Below, piece after piece: positions 23,476 through 31,968 of a stretch of DNA of 35,251 nt. A program made the translations under genes and the position numbers. Origin of the DNA: Acidobacteriota bacterium (GTDB lineage: Bacteria; Acidobacteriota; Terriglobia; Terriglobales; Acidobacteriaceae); the NCBI GenBank assembly GCA_021846945.1, contig JAJZVZ010000036.1:1-35251 (forward strand), written 5' to 3'. The notes under the pieces were generated by a model. That model saw only the letters and a program-made list of their open reading frames with translations. It was not told where the DNA came from and ran no database searches. Positions within the stretch are counted from its first letter, which is position 1, and each line of letters opens with the position of its first letter.

Positions 23476-24945
23476 CTACCGCCCCAGATACTCGCGGTAC
23501 TGCTCCTCGAGCACGCCTGCCGAGCGGGCCAGCGCCAGCTTCGACAGGTTGTACTGGTACAGGCTCTCTACCAGATTGCTCTCGGCCGTGGCCAGCGTTG
23601 CCTGCGCGTCCACCAGGGGCAGATTGTCGTCCACGCCGGCGTTCACGCGGTCTGTCTCGTCGCTCAATGCGCGCCTGGCCAGCGTCACATTTGACCGCGC
23701 CACATCCACCAGCTTCGCGTTGGCCGCCACGTCCAGCAGCGCCGAGCGCACTTGCTCGTCAATGTGGGTGCGCAGATCGGCAAGTTGCGCCTGCGCCGCG
23801 TTCCACTCCGCCATGGAAGCATCCTCGTCGCCGCGCAGCCGCGCCTCGCGGAAGATCGGGATGCTCAACGTGCCCATGGCCATAAAGTTGCCGTGGGTGC
23901 CGGCTCCGTTCACGGTACTCGTAGCGTAGTATCCGGAAAAGCTCAGGCTGGGAAGGCGCTCGCTGCGATACGCCGCATGAACCGCCTTATACTCGACCGC
24001 CTGGTTTTGCAGATTCTGATAGTCCTGGCGATCCTTGTATGCGATGGCAAGCACTTCCGCAGGCGTCTGCGCAGCCAGTTCGCTATAGGGCGCGCGATCC
24101 GTGAGCGCAATCTGCTGGCCCGGATCGACGCCGATCTCGCGCTTCAGCAGGATCAGGTCCTTGTCCAATGCGTTTTGCGCTGTAATCTGCTGCTGCTCCT
24201 GCGCCTGCAACTCGACCTTTGCCCTCAGCTCGTCGAGGTTCGCCGCAGTGCCGGCCACGTGCGCGGCGTGGGCGTGGTCAAGCGCGACCCTGGCCTCGGC
24301 CACCCTCGCCCTGGCATTCTCCACTTGACTGCGGTCGGCGATGCAGCGCAGATAAACAGTCGCCACCTGCTGCACCACTTCGCCTCGCGCGGACATTTTG
24401 GCGAAATAAGCGGACCGCACCGCCGCACCCGCCGCCCTCCAGCCGGCAATCACCGGGCCGGAAAAAAGCGTCTGCGTCAGGTGAATTTGCCCCTCAGTGA
24501 GGTAATCGCGCGTGATCGGCGAGAACCCCACCGGCTGATTGCCGCCAGGAAACAGCCCCTTGAACTCGCTAATAACGCTTTGGCTGAAGCCCAGGGCCGC
24601 CAGATCGTGCATGTAAAAGCCGGTGTCGCCGGTGAGTGTAAGGGTGGGCAGAAATTGCTGCAGAGCCTGGTTTCTCTCCCCGTGCAGCGACTTCTCCGCG
24701 TCCTCGGCCTCTTTCAGTCCCAGGTTATTCTCGAGTCCCCGCCGTATCGCATCGTCTAGCGAAAGATTAAGCGGCGCGCTGCTGACCGGCTGCGCGGTCA
24801 CGCTGCCAAAGAAAGGATTGGCTGCCGACGACGGATTGGACGCCTGCGCGCGTGCGGCGCTTCCCGGCCCGGTCAAAAGCAGAAAGGCGGCAAAGATCAA
24901 CGCCATCCGCCCAAAAACAAGATGCTCCTCTCGGTTCACTCCCAT
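23476..24945 (-). CDS. TolC-family outer-membrane efflux protein
   Basis: TolC-type proteins form trimeric outer-membrane channels with long periplasmic helices. The 489-residue product has a signal peptide (GRMALIFAAFLLLTGPGSA...A, cleavage near residue 34) and two OEP repeats. It opens with LSLDDAIRRGLENNLGL and shows long coiled-coil stretches rich in Ala, Gln and Glu, SLSFSGYY strands, and the DNLPLVDAQATLATAESNLVESLYQYN block near the end. ATG 24945 has GAGAG just upstream. It starts 63 bases after the DUF58 gene on the same strand, so it may be the last gene of that operon. No RND, ABC or membrane-fusion partner is in the window. Confidence 0.88.
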   Translation of the reverse strand: MGVNREEHLVFGRMALIFAAFLLLTGPGSAARAQASNPSSAANPFFGSVTAQPVSSAPLNLSLDDAIRRGLENNLGLKEAEDAEKSLHGERNQALQQFLPTLTLTGDTGFYMHDLAALGFSQSVISEFKGLFPGGNQPVGFSPITRDYLTEGQIHLTQTLFSGPVIAGWRAAGAAVRSAYFAKMSARGEVVQQVATVYLRCIADRSQVENARARVAEARVALDHAHAAHVAGTAANLDELRAKVELQAQEQQQITAQNALDKDLILLKREIGVDPGQQIALTDRAPYSELAAQTPAEVLAIAYKDRQDYQNLQNQAVEYKAVHAAYRSERLPSLSFSGYYATSTVNGAGTHGNFMAMGTLSIPIFREARLRGDEDASMAEWNAAQAQLADLRTHIDEQVRSALLDVAANAKLVDVARSNVTLARRALSDETDRVNAGVDDNLPLVDAQATLATAESNLVESLYQYNLSKLALARSAGVLEEQYREYLGR

Positions 24946-25008
24946 TATTCTCTCAGATGAGCCAGCCGCTATAAGGATTCCATCCGAGCACTTCGTTTGG
25001 AGCATTTT

Positions 25009-26406
25009 CTACACCATCGCCCGCTCCTTCACCGTCAAATACCGGTTCAGAACCGATGAAGTCAGCGCCTCCGGGGCAAGGTCGAGGGTCAGCGCGCCCT
25101 GCTCCTGGAGCCGCGCCAGCAGCAGTTCCCGCCGGCCGGCCAACTCCTGTGCGGCGGCGGCCAGAAACATCTCTTCCACATTCCGCGGCCGGCGCTCGGC
25201 GATGCGCGACACCTCCGGCTGCGCCATCGCCACAAACAGCAGCACGTGGCGGCGCGCCAGTTGCATGGCCCCCTCGATCACCTCGGGCCGCATGGCAGTC
25301 TCGGCCAGGTCAGTGACCCACAGGATCAGCGACCGCCTCGGCTGCATGCGATTCAGCATCGCCGTGGCCAGCAGGTGGTCAGCCTCGCCGCTCTCAGCGC
25401 GCGCCTGCGCCAGCAGTTCGATGAACTGCCGCAGATGCGCAGCGCCCCGGCCCGGCAGCAGACGCTGCTGAATACTCGCGCCGTATGCCAGCAGGCCCAC
25501 GCGGTCGCCGGAAAAAAGCGCCAGCTTAGCCAGCGCCACTGCCGTCGAGCAGGCGTGGTCCAGCTTCGAGTGAACGCGTATTCCCGCTGCGTCGCCTCCC
25601 ACGCGCGACTGCATCAGCCGGCCGCAATCCAGCACGATCCACACCGCCTGGCTGCGTTCGCTCTGGTACTGCCGCGCGATCGGGCTGCCGCGCCTCGCCG
25701 TGGCCGTCCAGCAAATATCACGCAGGTCGTCACCCTCGCGGTACTCGCGCAGGCTCTCAAAATCACGCCCCAGTCCCCGCTGCCGCGCCTGCCGCAGTTG
25801 CTGGTCGATCTGCCGGCTGCGGGCCAGATAAATCTGCTGCTCCTCGCCCGTGCGCAACGCCGGGTAAACGCGCACGGACTGCGCGAGCGGCGCCTTGGCC
25901 CAGCGCTCCACAAGCCCCAGCGGCGACCGGTAACGCACGTAGAGCGAGCCCGCTTGCCAGTCGCCGCGCTCCTGCGCCTCGAAGCGGTAGCGCACGGTTG
26001 CCGGCACGCGCGGAAATGCCGTCAGCCGGTGCGTCTCCGCCTGCGCAACCAGCGCCGGCGGTAGATCGTCCATCACGCGGCACTCGATGATGGTCCGGCC
26101 ACGATTTTCGAGAACCAGCTCGATCTCTGTCTCTTTGTCCAGGGCTGGCGCGTTCAACCATCTGCGCCCGGCGATCAGCTCGGCGGGACGCGGCAACCTC
26201 AGCCCGTCCAGCGCAGCCGCCGCCAGCACGATCCCATCCCATACCAGCATGGCGTAAGCCAGCCAGCCCTTCCAGAACCCTGGCATCAGCCACACAAACC
26301 CCGCAATCAGCAAGGCAATGGCGCGCGGCGTCAGGCCAAAGCTCCACCGCCGCCGCCGCTCGCAAGCAGCGCTCACCGGCTCGGGATGAAGCGAAGGAGC
26401 AATCAT
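25009..26406 (-). CDS. DUF58 protein with von Willebrand-like region
   Basis: DUF58 proteins are membrane-associated partners of MoxR ATPases. The 465-residue product has two hydrophobic segments at about 26-65, a beta-rich middle, and the family hallmark FESLREYREGDDLRDICWTATARRG split around residue 215-240. A vWA-like region follows (VWIVLDCGRLM, then DRVGLLAYG and ILWVTDLAET). Its ATG overlaps the MoxR stop in ATGA, so it is translationally coupled to that gene. Function is probably assembly or activation of an envelope target, as inferred for other MoxR/vWA systems. Confidence 0.87.
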   Translation of the reverse strand: MIAPSLHPEPVSAACERRRRWSFGLTPRAIALLIAGFVWLMPGFWKGWLAYAMLVWDGIVLAAAALDGLRLPRPAELIAGRRWLNAPALDKETEIELVLENRGRTIIECRVMDDLPPALVAQAETHRLTAFPRVPATVRYRFEAQERGDWQAGSLYVRYRSPLGLVERWAKAPLAQSVRVYPALRTGEEQQIYLARSRQIDQQLRQARQRGLGRDFESLREYREGDDLRDICWTATARRGSPIARQYQSERSQAVWIVLDCGRLMQSRVGGDAAGIRVHSKLDHACSTAVALAKLALFSGDRVGLLAYGASIQQRLLPGRGAAHLRQFIELLAQARAESGEADHLLATAMLNRMQPRRSLILWVTDLAETAMRPEVIEGAMQLARRHVLLFVAMAQPEVSRIAERRPRNVEEMFLAAAAQELAGRRELLLARLQEQGALTLDLAPEALTSSVLNRYLTVKERAMV

Positions 26407-27416
26407 CGCCGCGGCACCGGCTCCTCCGCCACCAAGTTGGCCAGCACGCGGTCGGCATCGAAGCCTTCCAGTTCCGCCTCCGGCTTCACAATCACGCGAT
26501 GCCGCAGCACCGGCTGCACGACCCGCTTCACGTCGTCGGGAAGCAAGTAATCCCGCCCGTCAAACGCCGCCGCAGCCTGGGCCGCGTGCATCAGGCTCAA
26601 CGCCGCCCGCGGGCTTGCGCCCAGCAGCAGCGTAGGCCACTCGCGCGTCCGCCGCGCCAGGCCCAGGATATAGCCGTACAGCTCAGGCTCGATGCGGATC
26701 GCTCGCACCTCGGCACGCGCCGCGGCCAACAACTCCGGCGCAATCGGCGTGATCGCCGCATCCTCCAGCAGCCCGGCGCCTGATCCCGCGTGATGCCGCT
26801 CCAGAATCTCCATCTCCTCCTGCTCGCTTGGGTAACCCATCCGGATCTTCAGCAGGAACCGGTCCAACTGCGCCTCGGGCAAGGGATAGGTGCCCTCGAA
26901 GTCCACCGGGTTTTGCGTGGCGAAGACAGTAAACCACGCAGGCAGCAGCCGCTGCTGTCCGTCGCTGGTCACCTGCCGCTCTTCCATGCATTCGAGCAAT
27001 GCAGCCTGCGTGCGCGGCGGCATGCGGTTGATCTCGTCCACCAGCAGCAGGTCTGTGAAGACGGGGCCAGCATGAAAGCTGAAGCCGTCCGCGCCTGGCC
27101 GCAGAATGCTGGTGCCGAGAATATCGGCCGGCATCAGGTCGGGCGTAGCCTGCACGCGCTGAAAGCCCAGCCCCAGCAGCCTCCCGAGCGCCTTCACCAG
27201 CAGCGTCTTGGCAATTCCCGGAACACCCTCAAGCAGCGCATGCCCCTGGCAAAGCACGGCGATCAGCACCTCTTCAACCGCCCCCGTCTGACCGGCGATC
27301 ACGCGGCCCAGCTCTCCGCGCGCATGGGCAATCAGTTGGCCCGCTGCGGCGGGCCGTTGCGTTCGCGGCGCAGCATTTTCCTCGCGAATTGCGTCGTCCA
27401 TAGGTTCCTGGCTCAT
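26403..27416 (-). CDS. MoxR-family AAA+ ATPase
   Basis: MoxR ATPases are chaperone-like proteins that act with vWA-type partners on metal insertion or complex assembly. The 337 residues show Walker A GVPGIAKT (64-71), Walker B LLLVDEINR (123-131), sensor 1 FATQNP, and the sensor-2 region GASPRAALSL in the C-terminal helical lid. The N-terminal 25 residues are a disordered extension. Start and stop overlap the genes on both sides by 4 bases (ATGA), so the order DUF4350, MoxR, DUF58 is a tightly coupled operon. The client protein is unknown. Confidence 0.93.
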   Translation of the reverse strand: MSQEPMDDAIREENAAPRTQRPAAAGQLIAHARGELGRVIAGQTGAVEEVLIAVLCQGHALLEGVPGIAKTLLVKALGRLLGLGFQRVQATPDLMPADILGTSILRPGADGFSFHAGPVFTDLLLVDEINRMPPRTQAALLECMEERQVTSDGQQRLLPAWFTVFATQNPVDFEGTYPLPEAQLDRFLLKIRMGYPSEQEEMEILERHHAGSGAGLLEDAAITPIAPELLAAARAEVRAIRIEPELYGYILGLARRTREWPTLLLGASPRAALSLMHAAQAAAAFDGRDYLLPDDVKRVVQPVLRHRVIVKPEAELEGFDADRVLANLVAEEPVPRR

Positions 27417-28645
27417 GAAGCCCTTTCCTGTTTTTCGGAATGCGTATGAGTGGAGCGGCCTTGCTTGCGGCCGCGCCGCACGGCGTCAAGCAAATCTTCG
27501 TGGTGTCTGTGCAACTTCTGAGTTAGCTTGAGCGCCGCATGCGGTTGAAGCTCCTCGTCTTCCGCGGCTTCTTCGCAGTCCGCCAGATCGGCTTCGAGCG
27601 TGGCATCCGCCTCCGGAAACCGCCTGCGAATCGTAGCAGCCAGCTCAGCCGCATTCATCCGGCTATCGCGCAGGCCGCAAAGCCGCAGGCTCTGCCGCCG
27701 GAATTGCTCCCAGGCAATAGCCACCGCCGTCGACGAGGCGCCCGCCTTGCGATAAAGTGTGCCGAGCGCCTGCAGAAATTCGGTAGGCGCAGTCCGCGGC
27801 GCAAGAGGCGCATTGCGCACCGGCCCGCTGCGCCGGCTGAAGCTGAGCAGCACCAGCAACCCCAACACCGGCAGGCCAAATTGCAGCAGGCGGAGCGACG
27901 GCCCCTCTGCATAGCTCCACTCTGGCCGCATCTCTCCGTGCAGCGATTCGTCCCAATAAAAATGATGCCCCGCGCGCGGCCCCAGCGAGTTCAGAAGTAA
28001 GTCCAGGTTGTCGGCGCGGGCCAAAGAGCCATTCTCCAGCGGAGTCGCGCTCGCCCACCAGACCGCGCGCCCTTTGCCCCAGTTGTATTCCACCACCGCC
28101 GGCTGGCCGGCACAGCTATATTCGACGTGCTGCGCAGGATTCCCCACCTGCCAGGTCGCCTCGGGAATCATCCACACCTCGCCCGAATTCGCCAACGGAT
28201 CCAGACCCGCGGGCTCCAGCTTGCAGGGAGCGAAAGTGAACTCCTTGGGCAAGCCGCTGGCTCCGCCCGGCAGCAGAAATCCTCCCCAGAATCCGGTCGA
28301 AAGTACCCGTCCGCCGCGTTCCAGAATCCGTCGCACGGCTTGGATGTCGCTCAATTCACGCGTAAAGGGCTCGGCAAAGATCACGACCGTATCGGGCCCG
28401 GCGGTGGCAGCCAGTTCGCTTAACGGCCTCTCCCAGCGCTCCACCTGGTAACCGGAGCGCAGCAGCGTCTCATACGCCGCCCGCGCGCCATGCTGGCCGG
28501 CCAGATAGCTCGATGGCGTCAACTGATCGTTGTCATTGGCGTCCGGCAGCAGCCAGCCGGTGGCCACGGCCAGCGCCAGTCCAATGCCCACCCACCACAG
28601 CAGCAGCCGACGGTCCCCGGCGTCGAGCGAAGAGAGAAAGTTCAT
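27413..28645 (-). CDS. DUF4350 domain membrane protein
   Basis: The 410-residue product has an N-terminal membrane helix (LLLWWVGIGLALAVATGWLL) and an extracytoplasmic DUF4350 domain (about 45-220). That domain starts PSSYLAGQHGARAAYETLLRSGY and continues with TVVIFAEPFTREL and RGGRVLSTGFWGG. A second membrane helix follows (LLQFGLPVLGLLVLLSFS) and then a cytoplasmic helical tail. This family is a regular member of MoxR-DUF58 clusters. Its ATG overlaps the DUF4129 stop by 4 bases. The molecular role is unknown. Confidence 0.85.
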   Translation of the reverse strand: MNFLSSLDAGDRRLLLWWVGIGLALAVATGWLLPDANDNDQLTPSSYLAGQHGARAAYETLLRSGYQVERWERPLSELAATAGPDTVVIFAEPFTRELSDIQAVRRILERGGRVLSTGFWGGFLLPGGASGLPKEFTFAPCKLEPAGLDPLANSGEVWMIPEATWQVGNPAQHVEYSCAGQPAVVEYNWGKGRAVWWASATPLENGSLARADNLDLLLNSLGPRAGHHFYWDESLHGEMRPEWSYAEGPSLRLLQFGLPVLGLLVLLSFSRRSGPVRNAPLAPRTAPTEFLQALGTLYRKAGASSTAVAIAWEQFRRQSLRLCGLRDSRMNAAELAATIRRRFPEADATLEADLADCEEAAEDEELQPHAALKLTQKLHRHHEDLLDAVRRGRKQGRSTHTHSEKQERAS

Positions 28646-29793
28646 TGCGCCGCGTCTCCTCTCGTTGAAGAAATGCCGCCCGCGATCAACTCCTCCGCCA
28701 GTTGTTCGGCGCTCCGGTAGTCGGGCTCCGCCGCATCTCTGCCGCCGTACCAGACGCGTTCAAAGCTTCGTGTCAAAGCCGACAACCCGGTTTTGCGCGG
28801 ATCATCATCAGCCACGAGCGCCAGATACTCGCGCGGTGTGCGCGCCCGGTCCGCGGGCCAAAGCCTCCGCACCTCAAGCCGTGCAATCACGGCCCAGTAG
28901 ACGCTATGAATCGCCTGGCGCCATGCGCATGCGGCAGCATCTCTGCGCGCATCTTCCAACCAAAGCTGCCAGTCGCGAGCCGGAACGGCCCCAGCCGCGG
29001 AAGCTTCGCTCGCCGATTTCAGCAAGGTGCGACGCCTCCGCTCGAACTGCATCAGGCCCCAGACCAGCCCCGCGCCAACCAGCAGCAAAAAGCCCCACAC
29101 AATCACACGTCCCAGCCATGCCACGCGCGGAGCGAACCGGGCGGCGCTTGCAAAGATCTGGTTGAGCCAGTCGTTGATCTGTTCCAACACCGCTTCGCGC
29201 GCGGAAGGCTGATTGAGATTGCGGAACTCGCGCCCGGCCAGCACCTGCTCCATCGTTTTGCGTTCCGGGCCATAGGCGGGCTGGGCCTGCGGCGGCGCGC
29301 CGGCCTGTTTCATGTCGTGGGTCAGCCGCGCTTCGGCTGCCCCAAGCATTTCGGTTGTAGTAGGAGGCGGCGGCAGCACGCTCTCCTGCGCTCCTGCATC
29401 CTTCTTCGCAAACTTTCCCGCAACCCGGGAGACAGGTTCGGCAGCATCCTGGTCCTGCGCCTTCGAGAGCAGTGACCGCAGCCATCCGTAGCCGACAAGC
29501 CGCCGCCCGGTCTTGCCGGCCTGAGCCACCGGAATACGATCGTCAGGCCCTACCTGCGCTGGATCGCAGGCCTTCGCATTGCGTTCGCGGGCGCAAGCCT
29601 TCACCAGGGCCATCAGCGATTGAAGATGGTCGCGATACTCCGCCAGCGAAGCCTCGCGCGATTGCGCGGCCGTTGGAACCGGCGCAGCAGCAATCGGTGC
29701 TTGCGCTTGCGCAAGCCCGGCCCCGATCGCCACGGCACAGGCCACGAGTGCGCTGACTCCAATCTTCGGCCGCTGCCACGTCGCCTGCTCCAT
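28642..29793 (-). CDS. DUF4129 domain membrane protein
   Basis: The 383-residue product has an N-terminal hydrophobic export segment (IGVSALVACAVAIGAGLAQAQA), a long low-complexity extracytoplasmic region, one membrane helix (VIVWGFLLLVGAGLVWGLM) and a C-terminal cytoplasmic DUF4129 domain. That domain shows AWRQAIHSVYWAVIARLE, RARTPREYLALV and RSFERVWYGG. DUF4129 proteins accompany MoxR clusters and are thought to sit in the same membrane complex. ATG 29793 is chosen because export-type sequence begins there, although no ribosome-binding site is evident; in-frame upstream codons to 29910 overlap the GH97 gene. It is the first gene of the 4-base-overlap series. Confidence 0.8.
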   Translation of the reverse strand: MEQATWQRPKIGVSALVACAVAIGAGLAQAQAPIAAAPVPTAAQSREASLAEYRDHLQSLMALVKACARERNAKACDPAQVGPDDRIPVAQAGKTGRRLVGYGWLRSLLSKAQDQDAAEPVSRVAGKFAKKDAGAQESVLPPPPTTTEMLGAAEARLTHDMKQAGAPPQAQPAYGPERKTMEQVLAGREFRNLNQPSAREAVLEQINDWLNQIFASAARFAPRVAWLGRVIVWGFLLLVGAGLVWGLMQFERRRRTLLKSASEASAAGAVPARDWQLWLEDARRDAAACAWRQAIHSVYWAVIARLEVRRLWPADRARTPREYLALVADDDPRKTGLSALTRSFERVWYGGRDAAEPDYRSAEQLAEELIAGGISSTRGDAAQ

Positions 29794-29848
29794 ATGCGCT
29801 GATGATAGTGGAGAAACGCGACTCTTCGCCTGCCAAATCACTTCGTAA

Positions 29849-31888
29849 TTACTGCGTTCCCGCCGGATGAATCCAGACCGCGTTTCCGCCTCCCGAAACC
29901 ATGTGCACATGCAGCACCGTGTTCCGGTCCACGGCCTGTTTCGTCAGAGTCGTGTGCGTCGCCTCCTCGGCCGCATCCGGCGCGTCCGCGTAGATCTCAG
30001 CCGTATACTCGCCGTCCCCCAGAAAAGTCAGCGGCACCTTGATGTCGCGCTGATCCCAGTTGGTGATTGACCCAACATACCAATCCTCGCCGCTGCGCCG
30101 CGCCATCGAAATCCACTCCATGGGCTGGCCACCGATCACATGAATCGCATCCCACGTGGCCGGAACCCGCTTGATGAAATCGAACTCCTTCTGGCCCGCG
30201 TAGTGCTCCGGATAGTCCGACACCATCTCCAGCGGGCTTTCAAAGACGACATACAACGCCAGTTCCTGCGCGCGTGTTCCCAGGCTCATCGGCTCAAAGT
30301 TACGCGCGACAAAGTTCTTCAGATTGCTGTTGCCGAAGGCGCCCGGCGTGTAATCCATTGGCCCGGCCAGCATGCGCGTAAAGGGCAGCGTCGCGTTGTG
30401 GGCCGGCGAGACGCGCGCGCTCCATTTCAGATACTCCTTGCCCATCACGCCTTCCCGCGTCATCAGGTTGGGATAAGTGCGCCGCAAGCCATCCGGCTTG
30501 AAAGCGCCGTGGTAATCGATCATCAGATGACATTCTGCCGCCTTCGCCACTACCTTTCGGTACCAGTTCACCATCCACTGATCGTCCCGGTTCATGAAGT
30601 CGATCTTGACGCCCGCGATTCCCCACTTCTCGAACAGCGGGAAGGCCTGGTCCATATACTCGTTGACTGAAGTCCAATGCGACCACAACCAGATCCTGAC
30701 GTGCCGCTCCTTTGCATAGCGCAGCAGTTCCGGCATATCGATCTCCGGAGTCACCTTCGTAATATCCGCATTCGCTGAATAATCCTCGGGGCCCGTGCGA
30801 TGTGCCAGCGCCCACCCCGCATCAATCAGCATGTACGGGAAACCCGACTTCGCCGCAAAGTCGATGTAGTGCTCCATGGTCGCGGTATTCATGCCGGTCT
30901 TGAAGGTGACGCTCGGCGCCGCATTGTCTGACCACCAGTTCCACGCCGACTTGCCCGCCTTGATCCACGACGTATCCTTGATCTTCGACGGCGGATTCAG
31001 ATTGAGCACGATATTTGACTCGATCAGCCGACCCGGCTCATCGCCGATCATCAACACTCGCCACGGACTATTGAATGGCGTCGTCGTCTCGACCGCCACT
31101 CCCGGGTCGTCCACACGTGGCGCCAACTGCGCCCGGACGTTGTAGCGCCCCGCATCCTTGCGCAGATACATTCCCGCGTAGTTATCGATGTCTGCTTCGG
31201 TAATGGCTACCCAGCCGATCCCCGGCTCCTGGGCCAGAAACGGCAGCCCGACCAGCCAGTCGCGGTGCAGCCCGCTCACCATGCGCAGTTGATATTCATC
31301 CTCATATGAGGATTGAAATCCGTCCAGGATCAGCGGATACGTCACCGCATCCTTCACATACGCAAACTCCGTCATCTCGTGCGTAATGCGAACCTGGCGC
31401 AATCCCGGCTGCTCCGGAACAATATATCGGAAGGCCACGCCGTCATCGAAAGCGCGCACCTCGATTGTCAGCTTGCGCCCGGCAGCATCCTCGAAATCCG
31501 CCCGCACCCCGTTGTAGTGATTGCGGACCGTGCGCGTCTTGCCCACGGGAATGGTGTAGGTCTCGTCCTCGCTCTCGGTTTGCACATTGGTCTTGTGCAT
31601 ACCCGGGCCCAGCGGCGGCTGCCCTTGAAGCTCCAGCCGCAGCCGCGACTCGGCGATTAACTGCTTGCCGTGAAACTCCACAGCATAATGGAGATCGCCC
31701 TCCGCGGGCGTTGCGGACGACGCCTGTCCTTCCGCCTGCGCTGCCGGAGCGGCATCAAAGAGCATCAGTGTGATCTGGCCGTTGGGCGAGCTCACCTTTA
31801 CGCTCGGCGCATCGCTGCTTTGCGCAGTGACAGCCGCAGCGCCAACGAGAACGAGCAGGCAGAGCAGAGCGGCACGTATCGTAGGCAT
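29849..31888 (-). CDS. Secreted GH97 alpha-glycosidase
   Basis: GH97 enzymes hydrolyse alpha-glucosides or alpha-galactosides in the periplasm or outside. The 679-residue product has a signal peptide (MPTIRAALLCLLVLVGAAAVTA), an N-terminal beta-sandwich domain, a (beta/alpha)8 barrel and a C-terminal beta domain. Family motifs include LIDAGWA, WLWSHWTS, GVKIDFMNRDDQW and PFTRMLAGPMDYTPGAF. The Asp of VKIDF sits where retaining members of the family, such as alpha-galactosidases, carry their nucleophile, so a galactosidase-like activity is favoured over a SusB-like glucosidase; this rests on memory of the family. ATG 31888 is 4 bases after GGAGG; ATG 31891 is adjacent. It splits a membrane gene from the MoxR cluster. 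Confidence 0.87.
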   Translation of the reverse strand: MPTIRAALLCLLVLVGAAAVTAQSSDAPSVKVSSPNGQITLMLFDAAPAAQAEGQASSATPAEGDLHYAVEFHGKQLIAESRLRLELQGQPPLGPGMHKTNVQTESEDETYTIPVGKTRTVRNHYNGVRADFEDAAGRKLTIEVRAFDDGVAFRYIVPEQPGLRQVRITHEMTEFAYVKDAVTYPLILDGFQSSYEDEYQLRMVSGLHRDWLVGLPFLAQEPGIGWVAITEADIDNYAGMYLRKDAGRYNVRAQLAPRVDDPGVAVETTTPFNSPWRVLMIGDEPGRLIESNIVLNLNPPSKIKDTSWIKAGKSAWNWWSDNAAPSVTFKTGMNTATMEHYIDFAAKSGFPYMLIDAGWALAHRTGPEDYSANADITKVTPEIDMPELLRYAKERHVRIWLWSHWTSVNEYMDQAFPLFEKWGIAGVKIDFMNRDDQWMVNWYRKVVAKAAECHLMIDYHGAFKPDGLRRTYPNLMTREGVMGKEYLKWSARVSPAHNATLPFTRMLAGPMDYTPGAFGNSNLKNFVARNFEPMSLGTRAQELALYVVFESPLEMVSDYPEHYAGQKEFDFIKRVPATWDAIHVIGGQPMEWISMARRSGEDWYVGSITNWDQRDIKVPLTFLGDGEYTAEIYADAPDAAEEATHTTLTKQAVDRNTVLHVHMVSGGGNAVWIHPAGTQ

Positions 31889-31968
31889 CATTCCTCCGTG
31901 CAAACCGAATTTGCTTTGAGAGCTTCTTTCCGGGTGATCCGGGTTCCGCGCCAGTATACTCTGCTCGC

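Noticed and set aside
23752..24759. Plus-strand open frame opposite the tolC-like gene
   Set aside because: Antisense to recognisable OEP repeats; composition is Arg/Leu/His-rich without motifs.
25009..26406. Degenerate MIDAS (LDCGRLM) in the DUF58 protein as a lost-function signal
   Set aside because: D-x-G-R variants are common in the DUF58 family as I know it, so this is not unusual.
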